Positions 32,720-44,920 are shown, counted from the first letter of the stretch. The stretch: DNA of 64,000 nt from Meconema thalassinum (GCA_946902985.2 OX336390.1:525282861-525346860), one strand, 5' to 3'. Made by a program: numbers and translations. Notes: generated by a model from the sequence alone, not told the origin.

Positions 32720-33387
32720 AGGTACGTCCACACCAAGATGTTTTCGTTAACTTTGTTAATGAACACTGTTCATGAACAATGTTCATGAACATTTTTGACT
32801 GTTCATAAACAAAATTGCGTGTTCGTTAACTTTTCGAGCATGTTCATGAACAAAATCTCTTTAACTTTTGTGAATGAAACTTTTCATTAACTTTTCGTGT
32901 TTTCGTTAACATTTTGGTTCGCGCATGCGCAAAGACGCAATTAAGGTTGTAAATTCGTAGCGCGGAATACGATGCTCTTTTACTTCTCTAAAAATCGACT
33001 ATCGAATCGCAAGCGACTCGTATATTGCGCGGAATTATGAAATACCAGGAAGCACATGAGAATATTAATTAACTTAATTCTAAACGCCTTTCCAATATTT
33101 TTCTTTTCCACACCTTGCGTCTGCGCTTTTCTCTAATTTTGTACTCACTAAAATAATGAAAGCTGCAGCTGTAAGTACTCTTCTTCCTGACCCTATCCAT
33201 TATAACCTCACAAACAGTTTATTTAATGTTGAAGATGTTTGTTAACAAAAGTTTATTTGGTGTGGACATAATGTTGAAGAAGTTTGTTAACAAATGTTTA
33301 GTAAACATGTTGAGAAATGTTTTCATTAACATTGTTCATTAACATTGTTCATGAACATTGTTAATTAACTTTGGTGTGGACTAGCCT
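32720..33387. mobile_element. PIF/Harbinger-like MITE rich in TTCATGAAC
   Basis: Terminal inverted repeats AGGTACGTCCACACCAA and TTGGTGTGGACTAGCCT, with a TAA duplication at 32717-32719 and 33388-33390. Both subterminal regions (to ~32900 and from ~33235) are clusters of GTTCATGAAC and GTTAATGAAC palindromic words. The centre is unrecognised and non-coding. Confidence 0.65.
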
Positions 33388-33862
33388 TAAGTGTAAAGGA
33401 TCTGTAGATGATCGCTTGACGATCGAAACTCTGGTCATCCATCTCATGTATTATTCTTTTTCAATATTTGGGAAACACCCATTACAATTGGGTACAATCT
33501 TGTTGACCGACTGAAAAACATTAAATTTCGATTACTAAGCCAGTATTGAAGAATGGCTTCCAACACGATCATGGACTGATAACCCGAAAAGCCTTTCTAA
33601 TAATAATAATAATAAATCAATATAGTAATATAGGCCTACGCCCCTACTCGGTACTCGGTGTCATAACTGACCGAACTTTCCCGGACGAAGACAAGCAAGA
33701 GGATGAGTGAGTATAAACAATTGTTCTCAGTGGCATATTTTACTAATGTCCACACGGTGGAACGGAAAGAAGCCAGGTGCGCGGCGTGACATCAGAGGCA
33801 CCTGGTTCGAGCACTCTCCGAGAAATGCCGGTCATTAGCGGTGTTAAAAGGATAAAAACATA
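33388..33862. other. No gene recognised
   Basis: Contains a short AAT microsatellite (33597-33616) and a possible SINE head fragment (CACCTGGTTCGAGC near 33800). Nothing else. Confidence 0.4.
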
Positions 33863-34044
33863 CTAGATGAAACCCGTCAAAACATGACGGACAATGGAAA
33901 ACAAAATTACTGAAGAAGCTTCTTATATAAGTTACATTCTTTGTACGATTACTTTTTAGCACTATTGCAACTTTAAGGGCGTCAAAAGATAGCACTCTCA
34001 GCATTGCAATATATTGCTGGTCATGACTGAAAACGTGATTAGGT

Positions 34045-35814
34045 CATCATCATCTTGCACAGTTTCCAGCCACTGGCCGGGTCTGTTTGGAACACAAGTC
34101 TCTCCAACGTCTTCTGTCTTCCCACCATCTCTCAGCCTCCACCCTTGTCCAGTCTTCTCCTCTCTTCTTCACGATTTCTTCCTCCCCCTTCAGCCACCTG
34201 TCTCTCGGTCTCCCTCTTGGTCTCTTTCCTTCCCACTTCGTCTCGTGTTTCCTGCTGGGTATCCTCTTCTCCTCCATTCGTTTTACATGTCCATACCATC
34301 TAAGTCTAGATTTCTCTATACCAGTCTGTAATGGTTCATCCTTCATTAATTCTCCGGTCCTCTCATTTCTTATTCTGTCCATCTTTGTAGCTCCAATACT
34401 GCTTCTCAAGAACCTCATCTCACTGGCCTGTATTTTGCTCTTCTCCCTTCCTTTCATAACCCAGGTCTCCGAGGCATACGTCAGGATAGGGACATTGTAC
34501 GTCCGATATATGATCTTTTTGCTGTTCTGAGGGACATTCTTGCTCCATAACATGCTTCTCACACTCCTCCGGAATGCTTCTGCCTGTCTCCCCCGCTCAT
34601 TTATTTCTCTATCGTTTCTTCCATTCTCTTGTATCAGGCTTCCCAGATACTTGAAACTCTCCAATTCCTTCGGCTGTTCCCCACCAATTGTTATTCCCGT
34701 TGTGGTTCTTTCCTTCTTCCTTGTTGTGATCACCATCTCACTCTTATTTATGCTAAATTTTATCCCATAACCTTGTATTATTCCTTCCCACACGTCCAAC
34801 TGTTCCTGTACCTCCTCCTCCTTGTTCCCCCAAATCATCAAATCATCTGCAAGCACCATTGCTTTCATCTTTCCTTCCCCAATTACTTGTGCCACTCGGG
34901 TCATTATGTCATCCATCACCATAATGAAAAGTAACGGTGACAGTGCACTTCCTTGTTTCAGGCCGTTTCTCTGTTCCAACCAGTCCGATCTCTCTCCTCC
35001 CACTTTCACACAGCTCACGCTTCCCTTGTACATCTCCTTTATCTTCCTTATAGTCCATTTTTATATTCCTCTATCCTCCAGGGACTTCCATACTTTGTTT
35101 CTGCATACACTGTCAAATGCTTTCTCAATGTCCAGGAAGGCCATCAGTAGATCTGTTCCATACTCGTAGTGCTGTTCTTGTAACTGCCTTACAGCAAAAA
35201 TCAAATCCACTGTGGACCTTCCTGATCTGAAGCCATGTTGTTCTTCCCTCATCCCTCCTTCTATCCTTGTCCTAATTCTCCTTTCCAAAACTTTCTCAAA
35301 CAACTTTGCACAATGACTCATCAGTGTTATTCCCCGATAGTTTCTGCATTCTGTTCCACTACCTTTCTTGAAGATCGGGACAATTATTCCCTTTTTCCAG
35401 TCCTCTGGGGTCTTCCTTTCCTTCCATGCTGTCTTCATCACTCGGTACAACCATTGTATCCCCTCCTCTCCTGCTGCTCTCACCATCTCCACACTCAACT
35501 CATCCACACCCGGTGCCTTCCCTCCTTTCATCTTCCTCACTGCATCTTCCACTTCTTTCCATGTTAAGTCCTTTTCTGTTTGCAGTTCATCTACTGTACC
35601 TCTTCCCCGATTTCTTGCCCCTCGCCGTGGTTTCCATTTGGGTTCAGGAGTTCTTCAAAATATTATTTCCACATTTTCTTCAGTTCTTCCCTATTTTCTA
35701 TCTCTTGTCCCCTTTTGTTCACCATTCTAACATAATCCGTAGGATCCTTCCGCCTCTTATTCTTTACCATCCCAAACAGGACCTTTTTTGCACCTTCACT
35801 ATCCTGCTGGTCAT
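34045..35814 (-). pseudogene. RTE-like LINE reverse transcriptase, 5'-truncated (copy 2)
   Basis: Same insertion as in copy 1, at the same Helitron position, with the same 30-bp duplication (34015-34044, 35815-35844). The upstream block is intact here over 35061-35552 (GVDELSVEMV, WKKGIIVPIFKKGSGTECRN, YRGITLMSHCAKLFEKVLER, MAFLDIEKAFDSV) and lacks the stop seen in copy 1 near 25317. The stop after SLEDRGI (35061) is shared. The block 34050-35033 carries QRNGLKQGSALSPLLF, LADD, RLRWYGHVKRMEEKR and GKRPRGRPRDRW. The 35814-35570 region is again shifted relative to the rest. Sharing of the insertion and one stop shows the LINE was already dead when the Helitron last moved. Confidence 0.85.
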
Positions 35815-36113
35815 GACTGAAAACGTGATGAGGTAAATAGCCCAATACGTTCAAGAGTTTCTCCTTGAGCTTGATTGATTTTGATAAAGTAGGCCGAGCG
35901 AATAGGACATTGTTGCCTATTAAAAGAAAATGTACTGTAGGCTACCTGTAAGTGTTTTATCGGAAGGTGTTAAATCAAGTCGTAGGATTTGAGCTCTCTG
36001 CCTAATATTACTGCACCTATTATATCCGAATCCAAGCGATTTCTTACAATTAATATATTACCATATATGAATCCTTGGGAAACAGTCAGATTTCTAAGAA
36101 GCATATCTACGGC

Positions 36114-36479
36114 TTAAACGTTCGAAGTATGTGGAGGCGAATCTCTTAATTCCAAGGAATTGAAAAATTCAATAATAGGGAAATGAAGTAGCTGGCTTTC
36201 ATCTTCAGTATCCAATCTGTTAACGCTGATGTATGTGTTTGAACTGCTGGATATAAGTTCAATGACTTTTAAATTAATATCATTACATTGTTGCAGCTTG
36301 GCAAATATTTTATATTCCAGCAGATCAATTTTACCCTCACAACAGTAAAGACCAAAGTAACCACACATAGATTTTACGAAAGAGAAATACAATGTAGAAA
36401 AATGTTTACATTTGATCGTCAAGGACCTTACAGTACACTGTATTGCATAATATCTGGAATTGTTTCTGAAATGGCCTAT
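36114..36479 (-). pseudogene. Possible Helitron RepHel N-terminal zinc-finger relic (copy 2)
   Basis: Counterpart of 26088-26453. Reads TIKCKHFSTLYFSFVKSMCG, then YFGLYCCEGKIDLLEYK. One cysteine of the first CxxC pair has become F here (KCKHF against KCKHC), and other positions differ (R to C, D to Y). The frame stays open, but motif residues change freely, which argues against selection. Identity as a Helitron N-terminal fragment is tentative. Confidence 0.4.
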
Positions 36480-37036
36480 TTATATTGGATTTTAAATGTG
36501 GCTTCGTATTATTCGATAACACTATAGTGTCCTGCAATAACGGAGCCGCGAAATATTAAATGGCAAATAATACTTCCATTGCCGAAATCAACTACGTAGT
36601 TAGACTCAGTACTCTAAACAAATAATCATTAAACAATTGTCTTATACAATGAAGTTCAACATGACCGTCCAGAGACTTTCATACTCAAGTTGGTTGGTGA
36701 GGAGAATGCGATGAGACTGATCGCTTAAAATAAATTCCTTATAATTGTTCCTGCCAGCGAAATTTTTGCGATAGCTTGAAAACGCAGCTCAGAATGACGT
36801 TCTTCATTTTGTTATAAACAGTACGAAACTGCTCTAAATAAGCAATTTCCATCACCTGTTATAGGTTATGGCAGTACATTTTGCAGGGGAACATAGAATG
36901 ACTTCACCAACTACTGGAATGACCATAGGCCTATACTCAATACTCACTTCGATAGTCACCCTAATGGAGGCAGTTTTTGAATTCTATGTCCCGTGCATGT
37001 CAAAAATCGTATTAACACATGGAGGCCCACCTATTC

Positions 37037-37402
37037 TTGTCTATCGCCCCGGAGACCCGGGTTACATTTCCTGCTCTGCCAAGAAATTTAATTCTGGTCT
37101 CAGGGCAAAATCGGGGTACATTCAGTCTCTTGAGGTATAACTAAGAAGAGGAAGGTTTAATTCCCACCTCGACAATCTTGGATGTGGTTTTCCGTGGTTT
37201 CCCACTTCCACTTAAGGCAAATACCGGGATGGTTCCTAACTTAAGGCCTTGGCCGTCTCCTTGCCATTTACCACCTTAATTACAAATACACACAGTAATG
37301 CAGCCATCACAATAACACAGGTTATCAGAAGAAAATTTCACACATACACACCCAAGTACACGGGGCTGAGTGACCAAGATGTCGGATTCCTTCAAACGAA
37401 TT
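37037..37402 (+). mobile_element. SINE family B inside Helitron copy 2
   Basis: Orthologous to the copy at 27011. It has the same truncated-looking head and the same 3' module (CGGGGCTGAGTGACCAAGAT). Confidence 0.75.
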
Positions 37403-37977
37403 ATATTTGCCAAGTGTCTCTCATGGCGAAAGCAATTGTGGAGACGCGCGAGTGCCTGGAAAACTACTTTTATTTTCTTTAATATCGACGATGCATAATT
37501 ATAACTTTTAGTCTAGGACGCTAATAACTTGACCACCGAAGCATTGGGAAGAAATTGCAATATTAAGGTACATAAACAACCTAGCCTACACATTCAACTG
37601 TCGGTTAATGTTCCTCAACATTTCCCTTCTTTAATATTCCCCTCCTTTATAATTTTCCATCACGTGAAAACATGCCATGTCTTGTGTTCTAAATATATCG
37701 ATGCAATGGTGTTGCCATCTGCTGTCAGTTAATGGAACTATATGGGCGAATTACTGCCATCTGTTGTCAGTTATAGGAACTGATTGCAGATATTTAAACG
37801 GCGTACTGCGGACAACAGTTTGCTCTTTTGATCACATACTGCAATGCAATGCAATGGTAAAACGAAAATAAAACGTATTTAGAGGGAATGTAGAAATAAG
37901 TATCTTTAACAGACATAAAACCTTACTATTACTCCTTGATTAAACCATTAAACAATGGTAAAAAAAAAAAAAAATAC

Positions 37978-38050
37978 TGGCGAGGCGTAGGATCGAACCG
38001 GCGCTTCTGGGAACGACAGCCAGTCGCCTTAACCACATGGCTACTCACGC
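37978..38050 (-). other. tRNA-like Pol III unit (copy 2)
   Basis: Minus strand GCGTGAGTAGCCATGTGGTT, B box CGCCGGTTCGATCCTACG, 3' side GCCTCGCC, then a T-run of 14. Compared with copy 1 it carries several substitutions in both arms. Confidence 0.45.
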
Positions 38051-38490
38051 ACTCATGTTTAGCAGCAGACGCAACCATTCATTATATACAAAAGCCGCTG
38101 TTTGAAGGAAATAATCAATTTCATTATCCAAATAAATCAATGTTGCACATTCGTATACGTTCATACTGTTATTATATTTTATTGTCAGAACTTGGTTAAT
38201 GTATGTTTTCAATTACATGGAAGCTTATTAAATAACTTACATTTTAATGGACTTCTCACCGCCATTTTGTCATGACCCCAGGCGGATTGTGCGCATGCGT
38301 GAGGGCCTAGAATTCTGCTATTTTCTATATTAATTTAAAAATATAACGTAATATATTTGTTTATTTTAGAGACACTCTGCAAATCTGCATGCCAAGAGCT
38401 TTCGTTAGAATGTCTTACGAAGCCAATCGGTTAAGTCGTTTTCACAATCTCGTGTGTACAAAAAACAGCTTAGTGTTTTAAATATATAGA

Positions 38491-38857
38491 TTTATTATTT
38501 CTTGAGATCATTACATTATGTGTGCGCACGCACGTTGCGTGAGTAGCCTAATTGTTTCTAAAACATATTATAGTGCGTACGAGAGTGCAGGGGGTAATAA
38601 CCTACATCTCAGATGGGCACGCGCACCTAATCATGACCAGTTTCCGGAGTTGACCACTCCAGGTGCGGGAAGAACAAGATCAGATTGTCTTGTGCTGTGT
38701 TAGCCCACCATTAGAAATACAGTACATATACGTAAGACATTAACATTAGTTCTGCATAGAAATGGGGCCTTTGTAAGTTCTGATGCTACAAGTGGATATA
38801 TTGGATATATCTTACTCATGGACGTCACAGATACACATTTATTGGGAACAAGTCTTC
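38491..38857. other. No gene recognised
   Basis: Unique-looking sequence between the Helitron end and the TTTC tract; no ORF with a recognisable domain. Confidence 0.4.
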
Positions 38858-39038
38858 TTCTTTCTTTCTTTCTTTCTTTCTTTCTTTTTTATCTTGTTTT
38901 CTTAGTTCCGCCCTTGCCTTTTTCTTTCCTTGTTTTCTGTCTTCCATTTCGTGTTTCTTTCGTTGTTTTCTTCCTTCCCTATTTATTTATTTATTTTCTG
39001 TATTTCCTTATTTTCTAACTTACTTTCTTTTTCTTGTG

Positions 39039-39085
<47 letters not shown>

Positions 39086-39299
39086 TTTCATGTGTCATTC
39101 TTTTTTCTTTCTTTCCTTGTTTTCTTTCTTGTTCCTCCTTTCTTTCCTTGTTTTCATTCTTTCTTACATTCTATCTTCTTTCCTATCTTGTTTTCTTGCT
39201 TCGTTTTTTATCTCCTTCATTTCTTTCTTCATTTCGAGTTTTCTTTCGAAGTTTTCATTTCTCTCTCTCTCTCTTTGTTTGTTTACTTGTTTATTTGAT

Positions 39300-39339
<40 letters not shown>

Positions 39340-39393
39340 TCCTTATTTCCTTGTTTTCTGAATTTCGTGATTCTATTTCATTATTTTTTCTTG

Positions 39394-39429
<36 letters not shown>

Positions 39430-39477
39430 TCCTTCTTTTCTTGTTCTTCCTTCCTTTTAATGTTTCCTTTCTTTCCT

Positions 39478-39521
<44 letters not shown>

Positions 39522-39655
39522 TTCTTGTCATCCTTATGATCCTTGTTTATTTTCCTTCTTATAGATTTCCTTCCTTTCTTCTTGTGTCCTTCTTACTTTC
39601 TTCTCTTTCTTTCCTTCTTTCTTTGTTTTTTTCTTTCTTTCTTTCTTTCATTAAT
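38858..39655 (+). repeat. ~800-bp TTTC microsatellite
   Basis: Blocks of pure (CTTT)n at about 39040-39085, 39300-39345, 39395-39430 and 39478-39522, within degenerate TTTCTT/TTCC sequence. All long frames here are Phe/Ser low-complexity artefacts. It abuts SINE B at 39664. Confidence 0.9.
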
Positions 39656-39663
39656 TCTTGCCG

Positions 39664-40065
39664 CCTTCTCTGGACTCGGGGTAGCCCCATTGTTGAAACT
39701 CAGGTGTGTAAGGTTCTGGGTTTCTTAATTCCAACTTTGTCACGAAAATTTTAATTCTCTTCTAGGGGTTGGAACTGGGAACACTCAGCCTCGTAAGGCT
39801 AAACTGAGAGCAGGTGGTTTCGATTCCCACCTTAGCCATCCTAGAATTAGTTTGCATACTTTCCCAACTTCGAATCCTGGCAAATTGTGGGATGGTCCCT
39901 AACTTAAGCCACGGTCACCACGTTCCCAATCCTATCCTCAATTAGGCCTACAAACACACACACTACTAACGACACAACATTAACACAGGTTATAATATAA
40001 ATTCTACACACTCAAAGTAACGGGGCAGAAACCTCGACATCCACGCACCTAAATGAAACAACAGC
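39664..40065 (+). mobile_element. SINE family B copy
   Basis: The head is decayed. The body has GGTTGGAACTGGGAACACTC, the second promoter-like GGTTTCGATTCCC, GGCAAATTGTGGGATGGTCC, and the 3' module CACTCAAAGTAACGGGGCAG. Confidence 0.7.
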
Positions 40066-40174
40066 TCATTTTTCTTTCTGGTTGCCCTAATGATAACTTC
40101 CCATTACAATCTCAACTTTGGTTCATAAATGTCGCTTATTTTTCAGTATTAAAGTTCTTGTAGTTGATTATTTA

Positions 40175-40555
40175 GGGGCTTTGGCGACATCGTGGTCATG
40201 TAGCCCCGTGTATTTTCGTGTGTGTAGAATTTGTCTGATAACCTGTGCCACTATGATGTCTGTATTAGTGTGTGCATTTGTGATTGAAGTAGGATTTGGA
40301 TAGGAAGCGGCCGTTAAGTACAATCCCAGCATTTTCCTGGAGTAAAAGTGGGAAACCACGAAAAACTATTTCCTGGATGGCTGAGATAGAAATCGAACCC
40401 GCCTCTTCTCAGTTTTACCTCACGAGGCTGAGTGTACCCCGTTCCAGCCCTCAAACCAGAATTAAATTTCTTGGTAGAGCCGGAAATCGAACCGGGGCCT
40501 TTGTGGTGACAGCCAAGAATATGCTAGCCGCTACTCCATGAGGTGGTCTATTTGG
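40175..40555 (-). mobile_element. SINE family B copy, full length
   Basis: Minus strand: head at 40550 (CATGGAGTAGCGGCTAGCAT), B box GGTTCGATTTCCGGCTCTAC, central module, and 3' module at the left (GGGGCTACATGACCACGATG complement). Confidence 0.8.
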
Positions 40556-40710
40556 TCAATATAGTGTCCATCTCATCCAGGATTTTTTGTTGATAACTCC
40601 ATCCCATCTAGTGTCGACGTTACGAAGGGTTGGAAGCTTCTACCTTCCACCACTTCAAGGGCATCCATGGCCTGAACAGAGTTGACTTTCCTTTGCTTTC
40701 TCATCCAGTA

Positions 40711-41080
40711 TGGTTAGTTGGTTCCTTAGTTTAGGGGCTGCAACAACGCGGTCATGTAGCCCCGTGTACTTTGGTTGTGTGTAGAATTTGTCTGATATAA
40801 CCGGTGTTAATTGTGATGGCTGTGTGTGTTATCTGTGATTCAGGTAGAAGGACTGCAGACGATTATTTTTTTCAAGTAGTTCCTACTTTTGCTACCAAAT
40901 GCTACCGTCCACGACACCTAGCTGCGGACGTGGCTACTAAATGTCATCACAGTCAGCGCGTTGGAACTAATATAGCCTAGTGTTATCAAATTAACCTACA
41001 AATTATAGCTTCCACAAGTATAGTTAGTGGAATGTTCTTTTACATGCCATAAATCTATGACATGGGACCGCCGTCTTTAC
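40711..41080 (-). mobile_element. SINE family C copy, head missing
   Basis: Starts at the left with the complement of AACTGAGGAACCAACTAACC, the typical family C 3' end. Continues through the complement of TAGGAACTACTTG and GTGTCGTGGACGGTAGCATT to ATGCCATAAATCTATGACAT at 41050-41070. The tRNA-like head is absent. Confidence 0.7.
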
Positions 41081-42129
41081 TCATCCGGTATAAATGCAAA
41101 GTTTGAGCTGAAATTCCGAATTTTTCAGCCAGAAAGTTCACTTAATTTATGTGATGTTAAAAAGGAAATTACATTATTGCACAATGACATCCAGTAGCTA
41201 TTGGTGTAAAAAAGGTATTCATTGCCAGTTTTGAAACTATATTTGCACCTCATCTGTTTTGATTTACACCACCATTGTTGAAGATGGAGTCCAGCGCTGA
41301 AGGGCTCAAGAGCCCAGAAGGGCTGGAATCAATCAATACGCAGTCCTGCACCATTACTCATCACCAGCGGCCGTACGATGCTGATAACGCCATATTGATT
41401 GGCTGTCGCGACGCGTCCCCTTACTGCCCCCAGTCTTCTTGAGAGGGAAATACTGTAACACGTCCTCTCATTCTACATAATGGTCCAAAACATCGCACCG
41501 CCGTCCGCCCCTTCTGGAGCAGTCCCTCGCTGACTTGGAGGAGGCAGCTTGTCGCACGGGGCACGAAGCTGGCGTGTGACTTATTTCACAAAGGGAATAA
41601 AAATGAACGTAAAATAGGTTTCTGCTTGGTTTTCTTAAAAAATCGCTAATTTGTTGGTTAAAGTTATTTTAAAAGACAGTATTGTAAATTGAAGGACAAT
41701 TAACACATAGGCCTACTTACAATTCAAAAGCGAGTTCAAAATGAGACTGTCGTTTGGTCTCAAAATCGAATCCTGTGTATCTCGGGTCTTTGAACAAACC
41801 AATTATACCCAAAGGTAGTTCATTATTAACTCTTTAATATAATAGCTGAAGCTTTGAAATGCTATGTGGTCAACAGCCAAAGCTCTATGTGCTCAGATAA
41901 TCATCCACCCTAGTAGTTCGAATAATGTAGTGTTTCTTTAGTAGTCTGAATCTCTTGTACGGGAAGGTTACGTCCAGGTTTATTTCTCATAACCAGATTT
42001 TTGTTATTAATATTATTATTGTTATTATTATTATCATCATTTTTACATTCGTAAATACACCAATGGCCTGTTTGCCATCTCTTGATGAATACAGTACATT
42101 GGCATTTGTCAGCTGGCACAGGCTAGAGT
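41081..42129. other. No gene recognised
   Basis: About 1 kb of unique-looking DNA with no domain-bearing ORF; an ATT microsatellite lies at about 42000-42040. Confidence 0.4.
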
Positions 42130-42455
42130 AAAAGGTGGCTTTTCACGGATGTCTCAGTCTCACTCATGGCTGTGATTATATGGAAGCTACTGAGGTATGG
42201 GTGGTGCTTAGTAATGGCATTCAGGGCACAGTCAGTGCCTGTGAATGCTGTGAAAGGTTCTACTCATAGGGTTAGGACTACTGTTCTGACTCAGTGAGGA
42301 AAGCAATGGCAAACTACCACACTCCTCTTCTTGCCTAGAACGCCTCAATATAGCGCTGCCTTGGGTTTTTGTGGGTATCTACTCACATAACGTAATGGCG
42401 GTGCTTTTGAGGATCCAACCAGCCTTCGGGCTGACTACCTAACAGACAGACAGAC
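42130..42455 (+). repeat. Interspersed repeat with (CAGA)n tail
   Basis: Contains CAGTGAGGAAAGCAATGGCA and AACTACCACACTCC, and ends CCAGCCTTCGGGCTGACTAC then a CAGACAGACAGAC tail. The tail is SINE- or LINE-like. I recall this as a recurring insect repeat but see only one copy here. Confidence 0.45.
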
Positions 42456-42469
42456 AAATACACCAACAG

Positions 42470-42655
42470 TGGGAGCTACGCCAAGCCATAAAGCCAAGCT
42501 ATCCGCAAACTCGGTAGATAAGTGGGTTCGAACCCCACCGTCAGTTGTCCTTGAAATGGTTCTCCCTGGTTTCTCATTTTCATATCAGGCAAATGCTATG
42601 ACGGTAACTTCTAATAGGCCACGGCGACTGCCTTGAATATCGTAGCCCAGTTTCA
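42470..42655 (+). mobile_element. SINE family H copy
   Basis: B box GTGGGTTCGAACCCCACCG, then CCTTGAAATGGTTCTCCCTG and GGCAAATGCTATGACGGTAA (the central module shared with family B), ending CAGTTTCATTCACCTTCATT. The sibling is at 48735. Confidence 0.7.
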
Positions 42656-42659
42656 TTCA

Positions 42660-44250
42660 CCTTCATTTTTGAAACGTACAAAAAAATCTACGTTTTTATC
42701 TCAATTTAAGGTATAATCGATGGAGATTCGTTCAGAATTTATTGCACCAAAATTGTAGAGCTTTACAATTTGGCTTCGGTAGCCAAGTTTGGAGGCTGTG
42801 GCTGTCCATTAAGTGGAGAAAACCACAAATCTGGCACTGTCTAAGTTATAACCGACTGAAATGCGACAAAAAGTGGTAGGACCTAACTTGTAGATCTCAC
42901 CAAAACCGATTGTTTTGGTGCAATCGTTTATAGATTAGTCTTACCATTTAAAGGAATAGACCTCCAAAGATTACCAACGTTTGCGTCCGCCATTTTGAAT
43001 TTTGTCGAAAATTACAAACTAACTTTTGGGAAATTTGTCGTCATTAAGTTTGCCAAATTTCAAGATTTTAAGCTCATTTGCAAGCTGTGTAGACAAGATA
43101 CATTATAGTAAGACTGGTACACTCTTCACACATTATTTACCTTTTTGACACAAGACAGATAGAATCATGAAATCTGGCATGCAAGTGGTAGTTGGATGTA
43201 CATAAAATGCCTGCCAATGTTCAGGATGCTTGATGATCTACAAGTATGAAAAAATAAAAAGGAATTTGTGAAAAATGTACAAAAATACTGAAAATCTACG
43301 TTTTAGTACAATTTAAAGCATAGTCGAGAGATAGGCTACGGCAAAAAGTCATTGCAAAAAAATTCTAGAGCTTGACTGGCTGCCAAGTTTGGAGGCTGTA
43401 TCTCTCAATAATTGAGTAAAATAACTGAAAAACATGTGGAAAAAGCACAAATTTACAAATCTTGGTTTGTCTAAAGCACAACCAACTGAGATGCAACAAC
43501 AGGTCTCATGACCAAACTTGTAGTTCTTCCAAAATCCGATTTTGTTAATGCAATCCGCTTTTAGATCAGTCTTACTGTTTACCAGGAATAGGCCTCCAAA
43601 GACAATATACATTTTAGTAAGATTGGTACACTCTTCACATATTATTTACCTTTTTGACACACTAACAAGCGGCGTCCACAAACAGCGGTGAGTCGTTCTT
43701 TTAGAAATATCTCTGAAATGGTTCGTTCTAGGGCCTTAAAAATGGGTATAGTGGCCTAGTTGGGACTCGCAAAGTTTTGCTTCTCACAATAAGTGGCACA
43801 AAATGAGGCAATTAAAATTATAACTAAGTTTTTAGACCCACAACCAATGGTTTTAAAGATATTTCCAGGAAACTATCCTCGGTCTGGGAAACTGATGTAC
43901 TAGCCAACCGTAACCATGACAACACCAGCTCATTCAATTTTTCATCTGTATCTGTAGAAGAGTGAAGGAGTAACAGACGGATAGATAGACAGACAGACAG
44001 ACCTCAGTGTCAAATGTCCCATATTACCTTTGTCGCCACCAGTATAAAAAAAGACCCCAAATGACGTAGTAGTTTTTGTCCCGCAAATATAATAACAATT
44101 AAATAAAATTATGCATAAAAAGCACAAAACACAAAATCATTTCATCTCCTTTGAAAAATTGTCAGATGGACTTGGAAAGAAATTAAAAAGAATCCAAAAT
44201 CGTAAATACCTCCCTCATTATATATTAGGTTGTGTTTTGTACCGAAAATA
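42660..44250 (+). mobile_element. Family J array, possibly D-related
   Basis: Two ~608-bp tandem units (ATCTACGTTTT anchor at 42686 and 43294) share GGAGGCTGTNNCTNTC, AACTTGTAG and CCAAAGAC blocks. They are followed by a GATAGACAGACAGACAG microsatellite (43980-44000). The next block, CAGTATAAAAAAAGACCCCA then AATGACGTAGTAG, resembles the D-family 3' region. A single related unit is at 53520. No coding capacity. Confidence 0.5.
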
Positions 44251-44285
44251 CAAGCCATCAATATGTTAAACTGAGAGTAAAAAAG

Positions 44286-44345
44286 ACTGGCGTGACCAGG
44301 ACTTGAACCTGGGATCTTCAGATGTTCGGTCCGACTCTCTTACTA
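44286..44345 (-). other. tRNA-Arg-like fragment
   Basis: Minus strand: GTCGGACCGAACATCTGAAG, then a perfect T arm CCAGG TTCAAGT CCTGG, then TCACGCC and a CTTTTTT stop. Similar to the 3' half of an arginine tRNA. No matching 5' acceptor half, so it is a SINE or tRNA relic. Confidence 0.5.
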
Positions 44346-44429
44346 TCTCTCTGTTTGAGTTCTTGATGGCTTGCACTAAGGGGACTCAGAATGCCCTATC
44401 CTTACAATGCTAAGTCATCATTGTTTGAT

Positions 44430-44920
44430 TTTATTTTTTTTAGTCGTTTACCCTCCAGGTTGGTGGAACCCACGGACTCAGCGAGGGAACTCACCACTAC
44501 CGCCTCTATGGGCAGTGTCCTAGAGCTGGGAATATCTAATCGGAGGGGCTACAACTGGTGAGGTGGGATTAGCACCTCGCCCAGGCGGCCTCACCTGCAA
44601 AGCCAACAGGGGCCCCATGAGGGAAGGTAATGGATGGTCAGGATGGATAGGCAAGGAGGAGGGAAGGAGGCGGCCGTGGCCTTGAAGAAGGTACCATCCC
44701 GGCATTTGCACGAAGACGAAGTGGGAAACCACGGAAAACCACTTCGAGGATGGCTGAGGTGGGAATCGAACCCCCTCTACTCATTTGGAACACCCGAGGC
44801 TGAGTAGACCCCGTTCCAGTCCTCATACCACTTTTCAAAGTTCGTGGCAGAGCCGGGAATCGAACCTAGGACCTCCGGGGTGGCAGCTAACCATGCTGAC
44901 CGCTACGCTACGGAGGCGAC
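44430..44920 (-). mobile_element. Long SINE family B', left copy of an inverted pair
   Basis: Minus strand: GTCGCCTCCGTAGCGTAGCG (A box) and GGTTCGATTCCCGGCTCTGC (B box), central module GCAAATGCCGGGATGGTACC, and a long 3' region ending GGAGGGTAAACGACTA with an A/T tail. Target duplication TGTTTGAT at 44422-44429 and 44921-44928. Confidence 0.88.

Larger units (their letters stand above)
33863..38490 (-). mobile_element. 4.63-kb Helitron, copy 2, with nested LINE and SINE
   Basis: Same ends, order and orientation as copy 1. The 3' CTAG is at 33863-33866 and the 5' TC is at 38490-38489. The flanks are A (33862) and T (38491) with no duplication. Differences from copy 1 are scattered substitutions and small indels. 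The flanking sequences of the two copies are unrelated, so this is two transpositions rather than a segmental duplication. Confidence 0.85.

Noticed and set aside
38930..39564. Frames of 122-176 codons in the TTTC tract
   Set aside because: Low-complexity translation of (CTTT)n in overlapping frames.
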